Assembly: GCA_964412385.1 (NCBI GenBank)
Contig: CAYPOV010000288.1
Span: forward strand, 1 to 5,850
Direction: 5' to 3'
Source of the DNA: JBGSYN01 sp964412385
GTDB lineage: Bacteria; Pseudomonadota; Alphaproteobacteria; Geminicoccales; Geminicoccaceae
Length of the DNA: 5,850 nt
The stretch's first letter is position 1. The number at the start of each line of letters is the position of its first letter. A program made the position numbers and the translations under genes. Positions 5,052-5,850 of the stretch are shown piece after piece. The notes under the pieces were generated by a model, which made no database searches, was not told the DNA's origin, and worked only from the letters and a program-made list of their open reading frames with translations.

Positions 5052-5850
5052 AACCGTGATTTCGCCGCCGTTCGTTGCGGAGGTTGACGTAGATGCCACC
5101 GAGAATCATCAAAGACCCCAAATAAATGAAGGGATCGAGCGGCTCGCCGTAGAAAGCTGCAGCGACAAATCCGATCATCGGCAGCCGCAAATACTCCATC
5201 GGCAAAACGGTAACTGCATCAGCCAATTGAAACGCGCGGCTCATGCAGTAATGCGCGCTCAGACCGCCGATACCGACCACGACAATCCAAGGAAGATCTT
5301 GGGCAAGAAGCGGATTCCACACCCATAGTGCCGGTGCGAGCAAAATCGCACTCTGCATCGCGCACATCCAAAGTACGATACAACGAGGTGTGTCGGTTCG
5401 GGTTAACTGTTTGGTGATGACATTGATGCAGCCGAAAAACATCGCTGCCGTCAGAACAACCAAAATGTTTGGATCGAAGATCCCGAGACCTGGCCGGACG
5501 ATGATCAGGATGCCGATAAAGCCTGCGGCAACGGCTATGCCTCGCCCTGAGGTCATGCGCTCGCCGAGGATCACGATGGCAAGGATCGTCGCCCAGATCG
5601 GTGAAGTGAATTCGAGCGCGAACACCATTGCTAGTGGCAGGAGCTCAATTCCCCAGGTCCAGAGCAACTGTCCGGCCACGTGGATGAAATTGCGCAAATT
5701 TGTGAGACCCCATTGTCGGCTGGCAAGCCTGTCTTTGGAGCCTATTGCAACCACCGAGAGCATGATCGAAAGACCGATAATGCTTCGCAAGAACTGTATC
5801 TGAAATGGTTCAAGACGATCTGACAATTCACGGATTGCCACCGCCATAAA
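5050..5850 (-). CDS. EamA/DMT superfamily transporter, N-terminus beyond window edge
   Basis: The frame reads from the right edge to a TAA at 5050-5052, giving 266 visible residues. An ATG at 5847 exists, but it is probably internal: the frame is open to the edge, and the visible part begins where EamA proteins end their first helix (RLEPFQIQFLRSIIGL is the usual loop and helix 2). About nine hydrophobic segments are visible, matching a 10-helix DMT transporter missing helix 1. The first EamA repeat contains FALEFTSPIWATILAIVILGE and ends at RPG; the second covers about residues 127-256 (numbered from that ATG). The basic tail NERRRNHG fits a cytoplasmic C-terminus. DMT members usually export amino acids, nucleosides or other small metabolites; the substrate cannot be read here. 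GNAT lies 279 bp downstream on the same strand, with a structured gap between. Confidence 0.92.
   Translation of the reverse strand, partial: FMAVAIRELSDRLEPFQIQFLRSIIGLSIMLSVVAIGSKDRLASRQWGLTNLRNFIHVAGQLLWTWGIELLPLAMVFALEFTSPIWATILAIVILGERMTSGRGIAVAAGFIGILIIVRPGLGIFDPNILVVLTAAMFFGCINVITKQLTRTDTPRCIVLWMCAMQSAILLAPALWVWNPLLAQDLPWIVVVGIGGLSAHYCMSRAFQLADAVTVLPMEYLRLPMIGFVAAAFYGEPLDPFIYLGSLMILGGIYVNLRNERRRNHG

Noticed and set aside
4434..5099. 221-codon minus-strand frame spanning the GNAT-EamA gap
   Set aside because: It overlaps GNAT and the end of EamA in another frame, is Ser/Arg-rich and low in complexity, and would read through the terminator hairpin and repeats.

Overview
The window looks like chromosomal DNA from an alphaproteobacterium. 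The basis is moderate GC, the style of the AsmA and EamA proteins, and a small protein resembling the PAS_5 family, which is common in Rhodospirillales and relatives. I cannot place it more exactly. No phage, transposon, CRISPR, tRNA or rRNA signature is visible.

Layout, left to right. An AsmA-family envelope protein is read leftward and runs off the left edge (1-1563, minus). Just upstream of it, 71 bp away on the same strand, is a complete GH3-family adenylate-forming enzyme (1635-3260, minus). The two are plausibly co-transcribed. A 282-bp intergenic region (3261-3542) separates GH3 from a divergent small PAS-like protein (3543-4022, plus). It holds a perfect 10-bp inverted repeat close to the GH3 start. 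The PAS-like gene collides tail to tail, with an 8-bp overlap, with a GNAT-type N-acetyltransferase gene (4015-4770, minus). A second gap of about 280 bp (4771-5049) holds interlocked inverted repeats and a very clear intrinsic terminator pointing rightward. The right end is a 10-helix EamA/DMT-type exporter (5050-5850, minus) whose start lies beyond the edge.

The most interesting signals are non-coding. The rightward terminator at 5011-5051 has no rightward gene immediately before it, so it implies either an unannotated small RNA in the 4800-5051 gap or a long 3' extension of the PAS-gene transcript running antisense through the whole GNAT gene. A bacterial GH3 enzyme is also unusual: plant homologues conjugate hormone acids to amino acids, and the substrate here is unknown. 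GH3 (acid activation and amidation), GNAT (acylation) and EamA (small-molecule export) could form one metabolite theme, but the separate transcription units make this only a hypothesis.
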